A stretch of 64,000 bases of DNA from DAORHV01 sp964434575. GTDB taxonomy: Bacteria > Patescibacteriota > Gracilibacteria > Peribacterales > Peribacteraceae. The translations under genes and the position numbers were made by a program. Within the stretch, counting starts at the first letter, position 1. Each line of letters starts with the position of its first letter. The notes beneath the pieces are model-generated. The model worked only from the letters and a program-made list of their open reading frames with translations. It was not told where the DNA came from and made no database searches. Location: assembly GCA_964434575.1 (NCBI GenBank), contig CAYSWB010000007.1, positions 7,564-71,563 on the forward strand, read 5' to 3'. This document shows positions 58,001-64,000 of this stretch, piece after piece.

Positions 58001-59591
58001 CCAGGCGCTTGTCGGCCGCCGCGCCGCGCCGCGTCCCGGCGAACTGAATCAGCTGGAAGCGGAATTGGCGCGCCGCGGCTTGCCGCTGCCCGTGGCCAAG
58101 CCCGCACCCGTGCCAAAGGTGCAGGTCCGGCGCAATAACCTCCCAGACAAGATTTACGAAGGACCGCCGCGTCCCATCCGCCCAGCCGACCTGCCGAAGG
58201 CGTCGGACGCACAGATTTCGAACCGCTACACCCTGTTGCAGCAAGGCAAGGCCGTGAACCCACAGCCGGGAGAATTGGCGCAGCTGGAAGCCGAGTTCGC
58301 GCGCCGCGGCCTGGCGATCCCGATCGTAAAAAACCCCGTGGTCAAAGTGAACAACCTGCCGGACGTGTATCCGAAACCGGCGCCGAAAACCCCGCGCGTG
58401 AAGCGCAACGACTTGCCGGACAAGTATCCGACGCCAACACCAAGGCCTACTACCCCGCGTCCCCAGCCCAAGCCGACGGGGAAGGTTGAGCCTCTGATTC
58501 CATTCAAGGACCCAAAGGCGAAACCAACAGGAAAGGTTGAGCCGCTGGTTGGATTTAAGGATCCAAAGCCCAAACCAACCGCTCAGCCGGAACCGCTGCC
58601 CATGGATCAGTTCGGAAAGGGCGCCGGGAAGCCCAACGCAAAGCCGACTGCAGAGCCTGAGCCGCTGGTTGGATTTAAGGATCCAAAGCCCAAACCAACC
58701 GCTCAGCCGGAGCCGCTGCCCATGGATCAGTTCGGAAAGGGCGCCGGGAAGCCCAACGCAAAGCCGAACCCTACTCCGAAACCCGCACCTGGTCCCAAGC
58801 CGCAACCCAAACCGAAGCCCGAACCGAAACCGGAGCCAAAGCCAGCTCCTGAACCCACGCCCACCCCGAGGCCGACGCCCAACGAGCCCATCCCGGTGAA
58901 CGGCATCGACAAGGTGGATGACGCCCTGCTTGTGCAGCGCTACAACGCGCTGCAGTCAGGCAAGGCCACGAATGCCCAGCCGGGTGAACTGGCGGCTATG
59001 GAGCGCGAGCTGACGAACCGCATGGGCCTGCTCTATCGGTCGGAATCCGAAGTCAAAAACCTGGGCGCTTCGATCGGAAAGAACATCAACGCGAACGGGA
59101 ACAATACGCCGTACCAGCAGCTGCGCCTCAAGGCGGTGAAAGACGAGGTGGCCCGCCGTGCCGCCGGCGGCACGCAGCAACCGCGTCCGGGCGCTTCCAA
59201 GGGGCCCAGCAAGCCCGTCACGACCGAAGCGGAAGACGCCGTCCGCCGCGCCGCCGAAAAGAACCTGGCCAAAGCCACGCCATCCCGCCTGAAGGCGCAA
59301 TACAATCAAATCGATTCGGCGATCGAAAATGAAATCGTCGCGCTGGAACGCGCCGGACTGAAGCAAACCGCTGCCGCCCTGCGCTCCGGCAAAGGCGATG
59401 AAGCGGTGAGTATCGTCGCGAAAGAATTGCAAACCCTGCCCAAGCTGAAAGGGAAAGACGGTCTTGAGTTCGTCCGCAACGTCTACGATGTCCGGGCGCT
59501 GCAGCGCCAGCGCGACCTCATCGTCAACGAGTTCAAGCGCCGCAAGATCGCGCTGCCGGCAGTACGGCCGCCAAAGCCGAACCCCGCCTGA
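55050..59591 (+). CDS. Giant repeat-rich protein, 1513 aa
   Basis: The N-terminal 130 residues are charged and helical. A beta-rich part follows (about 135-430) with GGGWEYSTGF and GGRWAVRWFT, recalling modules of the first giant. Then come a coiled-coil region (about 460-585), a hydrophobic segment (about 675-700) and a Gly/Ala-rich stretch to about 785, as in pre-toxin regions. Four DGIP repeats (KP-x-x-G-x-DGIP-x-V) span 806-870. Four approximately 50-residue units with RY-x-x-L and PGEL-x-x-LE-x-E-x-x-RRG lie near 890, 968, 1044 and 1284. A Pro/Lys spacer (1101-1282) contains a near-exact tandem duplication. The last 230 residues are helical. There is no catalytic domain I recognise and no signal peptide. 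Confidence 0.8.
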   Translation: MTLFSEHRLLHLAGGEGPSGDVERKEKAVKSASASEPVEPGREGFEKDTKEVGAMLLKADPTGKKVEKPLKELTATREKVLKEDDNLQKEKKVEIEGARKVVDESRPRSAERPTIPADASVLPEDVNIRDSRLNGYQLRTIGGVIIAAKPGNPQIFSVEPGIGATVTLTELVGNTKQRFAILLTFVGNQRLVDGASLPGAETAYNYGRRGDSLIRYAKNGAETLVVNPQFDDNWRPLYQQVVEMQENVGSSALQQGGYRQEGDGTWKKAGSPWQFRADGTGRWLVRNGTGPLMPVETTNVAPEDPELGVFQNLGAALRITNEGVQARLNSDNAQSIKREGAVQILKLGAKPYDGEGGGWEYSTGFSVNVNPQFQFVGGRWAVRWFTSEAWSDPGSRRAASGGGEEAINNILSYLAGLNERIGRGVPLTFARPPEQRPVTVAPLVPKAQQEAAAQPDPTEGMTEEQKDAYKESIIKQFVEKEQQTGVAAEAYDKSKNTKDLLSVISSMQGELEFLRQNSKLMDKEAPAAKTAFERLLQRRTQTLEAALKQLEPVVRDLAQRSEAGIRRARAKIMEVIGRERQQIINAYEQRAAGGTFGSLKTGLTGSDPYALLITDAEMTISRMNLSLDRLNKADAEPEGLAKLRAVQSALSSIAIANRSDAAFYQEVFAIEQEAITVTRDVTIAVITTVVPIGAGAVFSGLKTTAAVANTANAAKTPLLVVFRQGAVEGATLAAPGAVGKGVDDVQRGAKTVKQAIVDGTIEVGVGAGLGGGLKTGFTAGGRGISALRGNKPAPGVEPVPGGAPEPIPVVKPKVGPDGIPFVKPKPIGADGIPVVKPKPIGTDGIPVVRPKPKIGPDGIPIVKPKPATSAPKATPEPPAPKPTTRLVGKADLPKVTVNQLNKRYTEIVSGTAKNVQKNELATLRAEFARRGIAPPTVKSGPVQVNPLPDAIGPTPATNLLPAAGRPLRDTTLRTATDARVIARYQALVGRRAAPRPGELNQLEAELARRGLPLPVAKPAPVPKVQVRRNNLPDKIYEGPPRPIRPADLPKASDAQISNRYTLLQQGKAVNPQPGELAQLEAEFARRGLAIPIVKNPVVKVNNLPDVYPKPAPKTPRVKRNDLPDKYPTPTPRPTTPRPQPKPTGKVEPLIPFKDPKAKPTGKVEPLVGFKDPKPKPTAQPEPLPMDQFGKGAGKPNAKPTAEPEPLVGFKDPKPKPTAQPEPLPMDQFGKGAGKPNAKPNPTPKPAPGPKPQPKPKPEPKPEPKPAPEPTPTPRPTPNEPIPVNGIDKVDDALLVQRYNALQSGKATNAQPGELAAMERELTNRMGLLYRSESEVKNLGASIGKNINANGNNTPYQQLRLKAVKDEVARRAAGGTQQPRPGASKGPSKPVTTEAEDAVRRAAEKNLAKATPSRLKAQYNQIDSAIENEIVALERAGLKQTAAALRSGKGDEAVSIVAKELQTLPKLKGKDGLEFVRNVYDVRALQRQRDLIVNEFKRRKIALPAVRPPKPNPA
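58539..58767 (+). repeat. Near-perfect 120-bp tandem duplication in the giant gene
   Basis: Copies at 58539-58647 and 58659-58767 are 109 nt with one mismatch (a synonymous GAA/GAG), repeating at a 120-nt (40-codon) period. Each encodes GFKDPKPKPTAQPEPL and a MDQFGKGAGKPNAKP stretch. The identity points to a recent slippage or recombination event. Confidence 0.9.
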
Positions 59592-59601
59592 CGCCGGATA
59601 C

Positions 59602-59625
59602 AAAAACGCCTCCCGGAGGAGGCGT
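59602..59625 (-). terminator. Rho-independent terminator of the S6-S18 operon
   Basis: ACGCCTCC (59606-59613) pairs with GGAGGCGT (59618-59625) around a 4-nt loop. On the minus strand the stem is followed by TTTTT, 24 nt after the rpsR stop. It can also stop the plus-strand giant transcript, though with no T-run on that side. Confidence 0.8.
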
Positions 59626-59648
59626 CTTGGAGTCGGTGATCGGAACCC

Positions 59649-59894
59649 TTATTTGCGGTACGCGAGGAAGCCCAGGAAGCGGGCGCGCTCCACGGCGGTC
59701 TTCAGCATCTTCTGGTACTTGAGCGCGACGCCCGTGTAGTACCGGTTGCGGATGTTGCCGAAGTAGTCGATGTACGGCTTGAGGGTGGGGTAGTCCTTGT
59801 AGTCGATGTACTGCGTGTTGGCGGCGGTGAACGGGCACTGCTTCTTCATCACCTGCTTCACGGGCTGCTTGTTGGACTTGTTGGGGTAGGCCAT
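59649..59894 (-). CDS. rpsR: 30S ribosomal protein S18
   Basis: 81 aa. The N-terminal basic tail (AYPNKSNKQPVKQVMKK) is followed by CPFTAANTQYIDYKDYPTLKPYIDYFGNI, matching the S18 pattern CxFCxxxxxxIDYKDxxxLxxF(I/L)xxxGKI. It ends with KTAVERARFLGFLAY as in RAIKRARxxALLPY. One of the usual N-terminal cysteines is replaced (CPFT). It lies 30 nt downstream of rpsF, without the ssb gene that normally separates them. Confidence 0.96.
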   Translation of the reverse strand: MAYPNKSNKQPVKQVMKKQCPFTAANTQYIDYKDYPTLKPYIDYFGNIRNRYYTGVALKYQKMLKTAVERARFLGFLAYRK

Positions 59895-59924
59895 GGTCAG
59901 AGAGTGGAAATGCGGATGGGAGGA

Positions 59925-60479
59925 TTAGATCTTCAGGTCGCTGTCGGAGATCAGCTTGTCGATGCTGGCATCGACCTTCTGCTTCTCCATCGGAGCGGAA
60001 GCGGTCTTGGGCTTGGCGGCGATGCGCTTGCTCTCGCGCTTGGCTTTGTCGGCGACCTTCTGGGTGGCCTTCTCCTCCTTCTGGCGAACGCGGGCCTCGG
60101 CGACGGTCTCGCGGGTCTTCAGCCAGGACTGGTATTTCTCCTCGTACGAAACGGCCTCGTATCCCTTGGGCGGGATGACGATGAGGTGGCGCATGACGCC
60201 CTTCAGCAGGCGCAGCGCGTTGTCGATCTCGCGGATGGCGGCCGGGGCGATCTCGAAGTAGTAGATGACGAACTTGGCTTCGTTGTAACCGGCGATCTTG
60301 TAGGCCAGACCGCGGCGGCTCCACGGGTCCTTGAACAGGAGCTTGGCCTGGGCCTCGGCGAAGATGGCGTCGATCTCCTTGAGGAGCGACTGCTCGCCCT
60401 TCTGGTCGAGGTCGGGTTGGTACATGACCGCGAACTCGTAGACGCGGACGTCCTCCGATGAGGGAATGAGGGTAACCAT
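59925..60479 (-). CDS. rpsF: 30S ribosomal protein S6 with long C-terminal extension
   Basis: 184 aa, against about 95-135 for most S6 proteins. The core (about 10-105) has VYEFAVMYQPDLDQKGEQSLLKEID, WSRRGLAYKIAGYNEAKFVIYYFE and ALRLLKGVMRHLIV, all standard. After residue 110 there is a Lys/Ala/Glu-rich, helical extension of about 75 residues (VRQKEEKATQKVADKAKRESKR), which may contact rRNA or S18. The start is GTG or ATG at 60479 as drawn; MVTLIPSS is slightly long, so a later start is possible. Confidence 0.95.
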   Translation of the reverse strand: MVTLIPSSEDVRVYEFAVMYQPDLDQKGEQSLLKEIDAIFAEAQAKLLFKDPWSRRGLAYKIAGYNEAKFVIYYFEIAPAAIREIDNALRLLKGVMRHLIVIPPKGYEAVSYEEKYQSWLKTRETVAEARVRQKEEKATQKVADKAKRESKRIAAKPKTASAPMEKQKVDASIDKLISDSDLKI

Positions 60480-60563
60480 ACGGTGTTCTTGGGTAAACCC
60501 GTCCCGGCTAACCGGGAGGGGGAACGGATAGAGCGCGACTCTACTAGAGCCTCCGGGGCGGCG

Positions 60564-61517
60564 TCAACGTCGTCCGCGGCGTTTCTGTGGCGCGGCGCGG
60601 CGGGCCGGTTTCTTGGCCGGGCGCAGCAGCGCCCAGTCGTCGGCCGTCAGGAGTCCGCAGTACGCGGCGATCATGGCCAGCGACAACGGCAGGATATCGC
60701 GGTTCAGCAGGATGGCCCACGACACGTGCATGACGATGCCCACGATGATCAGCCCGCGCTTGCCCCAGCCACGCAGCGGGCGGGCACGCTTGCCCAGCAT
60801 CGACCACAGCGGCACGAACAACAGGACCCACGCCAGTTCCCAGATGATGACGGACCACGACAAGAAGAAGGAGAACGGCTTGAACAGGTCGGCTTGCTCG
60901 GGCGTCAGCCGCGAGTACTCCCAATGCAGGATGGCCTGCACTGCGTCGCCGCTGGTCCAGAACGGAGAGATGACCTTGTGCCAGCCGGTGGCCAGATACA
61001 GCATCACCACCTGCCAATAGAGGAGGCGATACAGCCAGACCGGAATCGTGCGGCGTGGCGCCGGTTTGCCGCGGACGGCGGGAGCGGCATACCCGGGCGA
61101 GAACGACGCGAGCACGAGGATGAAGCCGAAGAGCCTGAGGAGCGTGGCCTCGGTGTGGAACACTTCGATGTTCCGCTCGGCGAACGACGTGAAGAGGAAG
61201 ACCGCGACGATCGTCGCGATCGCCGGCCGGTACCCGGCGATCATGGCCAGGCACGCCGCCACCAGCACGGCATAGAAGAAGGTGACCGCGGCGGGCGTGG
61301 TGATCCAGAAGAACATCGACCACGCGTACGGATACACGAGGATGGTCTGCTGGAGCGTCTTGGTTTCGGCGAACAGCACCGTGATCCGCGTGATGAACGG
61401 CAGCATGACCACCAGCGCCGTCACGGCCCAGCCCACGCGCATGAGGCGGAATCCGCGCGCGTCCATCTGAGCGAAGAAGAAGTCATGCAACGCCTGCGGC
61501 AGCGAAAATCTCTTCAT
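60564..61517 (-). CDS. HTTM-domain membrane protein
   Basis: 317 aa from KRFSLPQALHDFF. Six to eight helices are interrupted by the segments LYWQVVMLYLATGWHKVISPFW and FLSWSVIIWELAWVL, typical of the HTTM (horizontally transferred transmembrane) family related to vitamin-K-dependent gamma-carboxylase. Bacterial members are uncharacterised. An earlier in-frame start is rejected because this ATG overlaps the upstream gene's stop (ATGA). That small partner gene usually accompanies such proteins, so the two are one unit. Confidence 0.82.
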   Translation of the reverse strand: MKRFSLPQALHDFFFAQMDARGFRLMRVGWAVTALVVMLPFITRITVLFAETKTLQQTILVYPYAWSMFFWITTPAAVTFFYAVLVAACLAMIAGYRPAIATIVAVFLFTSFAERNIEVFHTEATLLRLFGFILVLASFSPGYAAPAVRGKPAPRRTIPVWLYRLLYWQVVMLYLATGWHKVISPFWTSGDAVQAILHWEYSRLTPEQADLFKPFSFFLSWSVIIWELAWVLLFVPLWSMLGKRARPLRGWGKRGLIIVGIVMHVSWAILLNRDILPLSLAMIAAYCGLLTADDWALLRPAKKPARRAAPQKRRGRR

Positions 61518-62026
61518 GGGCAAAGGAAGGATTTCTTGTAGTACTGGAACCACTCCAGATTACGGTTCATCGCCGCGTCCGGCAGGTCGAGCACGCCGTC
61601 GGGCGGGAACACATAGTCGCGTTCGCTGAACCACATCGGCATGCCGGAGGGCAATCCCATGCGCCGGCAATGGATGGACACGATGGAACGCTGGGCCGTC
61701 GCGTCATCGCCTTGCAGCACGCCCGCTTCGTCCGTCGTGATCATGGACGCTTTGTTGCCGATGCCCATGGCGGCGACTTCCAGGACGAACCGCTTCACGT
61801 ACGTGGGGTTCTCCGGCACGAACACGTGCCAGCGCTGCCATTGGTGCGTGAGTCCCGCGTACGGGTCGACGACGGGTTTCAGGTTCGCGCGGATCCATGC
61901 GGGGACCGGATACTTGGCGCTGAACGGAACGGCGAGCACGGCCATGGCGAACGTATGCCACGCGAAAAACACGACGATGAACGCTTTGCCGAGCCGCACG
62001 AAGAGCCTGCCACCTGCTTTCTTCAT
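61514..62026 (-). CDS. Membrane-anchored partner of the HTTM protein
   Basis: 170 aa. One N-terminal helix (about 13-33) precedes an exported domain with VDPYAGLTHQWQRWHVFVPENPTYVKRFVLEV, resembling the soluble domain that in larger HTTM proteins follows the helices. Here the two parts are separate genes joined by a 4-nt overlap. TATACT lies 7 nt before the ATG, so the pair is transcribed as a leaderless unit. Function is unknown. Confidence 0.7.
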   Translation of the reverse strand: MKKAGGRLFVRLGKAFIVVFFAWHTFAMAVLAVPFSAKYPVPAWIRANLKPVVDPYAGLTHQWQRWHVFVPENPTYVKRFVLEVAAMGIGNKASMITTDEAGVLQGDDATAQRSIVSIHCRRMGLPSGMPMWFSERDYVFPPDGVLDLPDAAMNRNLEWFQYYKKSFLCP

Positions 62027-62100
62027 GGGGACCAGTATAGCGGTCGCCGCTCGATTTTCATCCCCTGCCCGGGTAGCATTCGGACGTTTCTCTTTCCCGC

Positions 62101-62577
62101 ATGGAAAACAACCGCATCGTCACGGCAGCCGGCATCGTCGTCGCGGGCCTTACGTTCGCGTTGTTCGTCTACGCCCAGACCCAGGCCTTGCCCATCACCA
62201 TGCGGGCCCAGCTGGCTCCGGGCAAGCCGTGCGGCCGGCCGACTCCGGCCACGGTGAAAATACTGGCGGGCGCCGAAGTGCGGAAGGAAATTCCGCGCGG
62301 TCCGGGCGCGGAAGACCTCGTACGGAACGTCATCGCCACGGAGCTCGCCACTCTCGCGCAGCGGACCGCCGACAAGTACCAGCGCGGCGAATCTCCCTAT
62401 GAAAATGAGAAGCCGCTCGCCTGCCCGCAGCCCGATCGCTGCCAAGTCACGGTGAAAGGCACCTTCGTCACGGAGCCGCCCGAGATTCCCGTGACGTATG
62501 ACGAGACCACTGGCATGTCGACCGGTATCGCCACGGTGGACTTTATCGCGGAGGCATCATGCGCACCGAAGCGCTGA
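62101..62577 (+). CDS. Exported Cys-containing protein, paralogue 1
   Basis: 158 aa. A signal anchor (about 7-28, VAGLTFALFVYA) precedes an exported domain (about 38-158) with CGRPTP, ATVKILAGAEV, YENEKPLACPQPDRCQVTV and SCAPKR at the end. It aligns with the C-terminal 125 residues of the next gene's product (VQILGGAK, YANETPLACPDTDKCQLTV, NCTPKS). The four conserved cysteines likely form two disulfides. The family is not recognised. The next gene starts 65 nt downstream on the same strand. Confidence 0.72.
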   Translation: MENNRIVTAAGIVVAGLTFALFVYAQTQALPITMRAQLAPGKPCGRPTPATVKILAGAEVRKEIPRGPGAEDLVRNVIATELATLAQRTADKYQRGESPYENEKPLACPQPDRCQVTVKGTFVTEPPEIPVTYDETTGMSTGIATVDFIAEASCAPKR

Positions 62578-62642
62578 ACGGTGGCGGCGCGGACTGAAAC
62601 GGCTACACTTCCCATACTTCCCATCCCCTCACACCCATCCTT

Positions 62643-63401
62643 ATGAAGAAGAGCACGATGAACACACTGGGCACCGTCACCGCGGCGTTCGTGGTGGCGA
62701 CCTTCGTCTACGCCAATAACGGCCTCATCATGAAAGGCCTGCAGGGCGACCTGACGGGCGGCATGATGATGGGGAACACCGTCTCGAGTCCGGGCATGGG
62801 CGCCATGAATGCCGGCGACGGCGGAATGATGGGCACGGCATCAAGCCCGGCAATGGGCATGAACCCCTCCGAGGGCGGCCCGGGCATGATGGGCGTCTCG
62901 TCGAGCTATTCCAGCAGTGATGAGTGGACGGAGCTTTCCATTGAGGGTGGCGACACGACCGTCGTGGTCGTGGAAGGAGGCGGAGACTCGTCGTCTGGCA
63001 ACGCCTTCCTGGCGCCCGCCCCGGACGGCGGACCCGTCACCTGCGCCCAGCCCGACCCGAAAAAAGTGCAGATCCTGGGCGGCGCAAAGACCAACCGCGG
63101 TATTCTGGTAGAAGGCCCCAATCCGGACCGGACCGAGGACGTGCGCAAAAAGGCCAAAGAGGACTTTCAGAAATTGGCCGATGAATACGGTGCAAAGTTC
63201 CAGAAGAAAGAAGCTCCGTACGCCAACGAGACACCGCTCGCTTGCCCGGACACGGACAAGTGCCAGCTGACCGTCACCAACACGTTCACCACGGATCCGG
63301 ACCCGATCAAGGTGACGTACAAGACGGACCCGAAGAAAATGTACGAGGCCGACGCCACGGCGACCATCTTCGTGGAGGGCAACTGCACGCCCAAGTCGTA
63401 G
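62643..63401 (+). CDS. Exported Cys-containing protein with Met/Gly-rich linker, paralogue 2
   Basis: 252 aa. A signal anchor (about 6-24, TVTAAFVVATFVYA) is followed by a Met/Gly/Ser-rich linker (about 30-90: GGMMMGN, MGAMNAGDGGMMG, GPGMMGVSSSYSSS) and an acidic beta-rich piece. The domain shared with paralogue 1 (about 130-252) keeps all cysteines. The methionine cluster could bind copper or silver, or simply be a flexible spacer. The ATG follows a C/T-rich leader without a Shine-Dalgarno. A strong terminator lies 28 nt after the stop. Confidence 0.75.
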   Translation: MKKSTMNTLGTVTAAFVVATFVYANNGLIMKGLQGDLTGGMMMGNTVSSPGMGAMNAGDGGMMGTASSPAMGMNPSEGGPGMMGVSSSYSSSDEWTELSIEGGDTTVVVVEGGGDSSSGNAFLAPAPDGGPVTCAQPDPKKVQILGGAKTNRGILVEGPNPDRTEDVRKKAKEDFQKLADEYGAKFQKKEAPYANETPLACPDTDKCQLTVTNTFTTDPDPIKVTYKTDPKKMYEADATATIFVEGNCTPKS

Positions 63402-63429
63402 GGGTCCCGTTGTGCTCCGTAGAAAATCC

Positions 63430-63459
63430 GGAGACCCGCGCCGTGCGGGTCTCCTTTTT
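63430..63459 (+). terminator. Rho-independent terminator before the rRNA promoter
   Basis: GGAGACCCGC (63430-63439), a 5-nt loop, GCGGGTCTCC (63445-63454), then TTTTT (63455-63459). The stem is perfect. It isolates the rRNA operon from the upstream genes. Confidence 0.93.
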
Positions 63460-63514
63460 CAGAAGCGGAAACTCGGCATTCGGAGGCGCCCGAAAAGTTT
63501 CCTGCAAAAAGTCC

Positions 63515-63543
63515 TTGACCTAACTTGGCCGCCTTCCTAGAAT
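63515..63543 (+). promoter_or_regulatory. rRNA operon promoter
   Basis: TTGACC (63515-63520), an exact 17-nt spacer and TAGAAT (63538-63543). It is the best sigma70-type promoter in the window and lies about 250 nt before the 16S 5' end. Confidence 0.85.
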
Positions 63544-63549
63544 GGCCCG

Positions 63550-63798
63550 GCTGTGAGTACATCAGACCGTTCGTAAACGGCTGGATGGTTTCCTCTGTCA
63601 CAGGAGGAGTCAGTGCTCATCAGCGCCAATGGCTCCTTCACAGCATCGTGTAACAGAGAAGAAGCTTGAGAGTCCTAGTTTTCCTTTGAAAAACTAAACG
63701 AGGTGCGGATCACCTCGTCAAAAATAATGATCCCGTTCATTACTTGAAACGTAGCGATCCCTCGTCGGCCTTCGGTCGATTGAGCATCGCGTCAAGTT
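63550..63798 (+). other. 16S rRNA leader
   Basis: About 250 nt with no open frame I trust. It contains an imperfect hairpin TAGTTTTC/GAAAAACTA (63676-63695), a perfect 8-bp hairpin ACGAGGTG/CACCTCGT (63698-63718) and a longer stem joining GCGAT near 63754 with ATCGC near 63785. These are probably processing sites. No convincing boxA is seen. Confidence 0.6.
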
Positions 63799-64000
63799 TT
63801 TACGAAGAGTTTGATCCTAGCTCAGAGTGAACGCTAGCGGCGCGCCTAACACATGCAAGTCGAGTGGGTTTAGACCCACGGCAGACGGCTGCGTAACACG
63901 TTGGAACCTGCCCCGAACTCAGGGATAACCCGCCGAAAGGCGGGCTAATACCGGATGGTCCCGAAAGGGTAAAGATTTTTCGGTTCGGGAGGGGCCTGCG
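63799..64000 (+). rRNA. rrs: 16S ribosomal RNA, 5' part only
   Basis: The start is placed by matching GAAGAGTTTGATC to the fixed position in E. coli 16S. The conserved AACGCTAGCGGCGCGCCTAA and CACATGCAAGTCGA follow, then GGGATAACC, AAAGGCGGGCTAATACCGGAT. The gene runs off the window end. A19 of the 27F region is A instead of G. Confidence 0.97.

Noticed and set aside
54987..58805. 1272-aa minus-strand frame inside the second giant
   Set aside because: Antisense of the repeat protein; its apparent repeats are just complements of the Pro-rich repeats.
57466..59045. CRISPR-like array
   Set aside because: Repeats are in-frame protein repeats with variable spacing, not short direct repeats with unique spacers.
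63402..63514. Additional short ORF after paralogue 2
   Set aside because: Contains only a terminator and no start with coding character.

Overview
The window is GC-rich (by eye about 60% G+C), tightly packed bacterial DNA that uses the standard code: many genes end in TGA, several inside ATGA overlaps. It looks like a free chromosome of a reduced, uncultured bacterium, most plausibly a member of the candidate phyla radiation (Patescibacteria). The reasons are a thiolase/DUF35 pair of the kind used in mevalonate synthesis, glycosyltransferase and PMT-type membrane proteins, short lineage-specific membrane proteins, an S6 protein with a long tail, dispersed translation genes and a 16S 5' end with a substitution in the universal primer site. 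The lineage is an inference. I see no IS element, prophage, CRISPR array or plasmid function.

Layout. 1-2009: 3' part of a thiolase gene, then an unusual fusion of a DUF35 OB-fold with a guanylate-kinase-like domain. 1999-9350 (minus): a cell-surface glycan block with two GT4 enzymes, a DUF2304/GT2 pair and a very large membrane protein. 9461-20903: SufS-SufU, tRNA-Thr, an SLH protein, a carbamoyltransferase, a class A PBP, a TMTC-like TPR protein, CsaA, a site-2 protease, a GT2, L28 and a DUF4383 protein. 21137-31291: a second large membrane protein, tRNA-Ser, pheT, a PduO-type adenosyltransferase, L34 (rpmH), a nitroreductase, an M16 peptidase and Ndk. 31331-44622: an S41 protease, a DUF1858-HesB fusion, RNase HI, VanW, RecO, FtsX, a TPR protein, a pilin-like protein, a second large PBP, an ABC exporter and YebC.

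44647-59591 is the most unusual part. Two small paralogues (208 and 209 aa) with a transglutaminase-like Cys/His/Asp arrangement lie near two giant genes (2640 and 1513 codons). Each giant gene overlaps by ATGA a preceding small helical-protein gene. The first giant ends in a calpain-like (C2) cysteine protease domain; the second carries Pro-rich and approximately 50-residue repeats. I propose an undescribed surface or secreted cysteine-protease system.

59649-64000: S18, S6 (no ssb between them), an HTTM membrane protein with its partner, two paralogous Cys-containing exported proteins, a strong terminator, then a good sigma70-type promoter, a leader of about 250 nt and the first approximately 200 nt of 16S rRNA.

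A signal across the window is a TAnACT/TAnAAT hexamer 4-10 nt before the start codon of about twenty genes on both strands, which implies that leaderless mRNAs are common here. I used it to choose several start codons.
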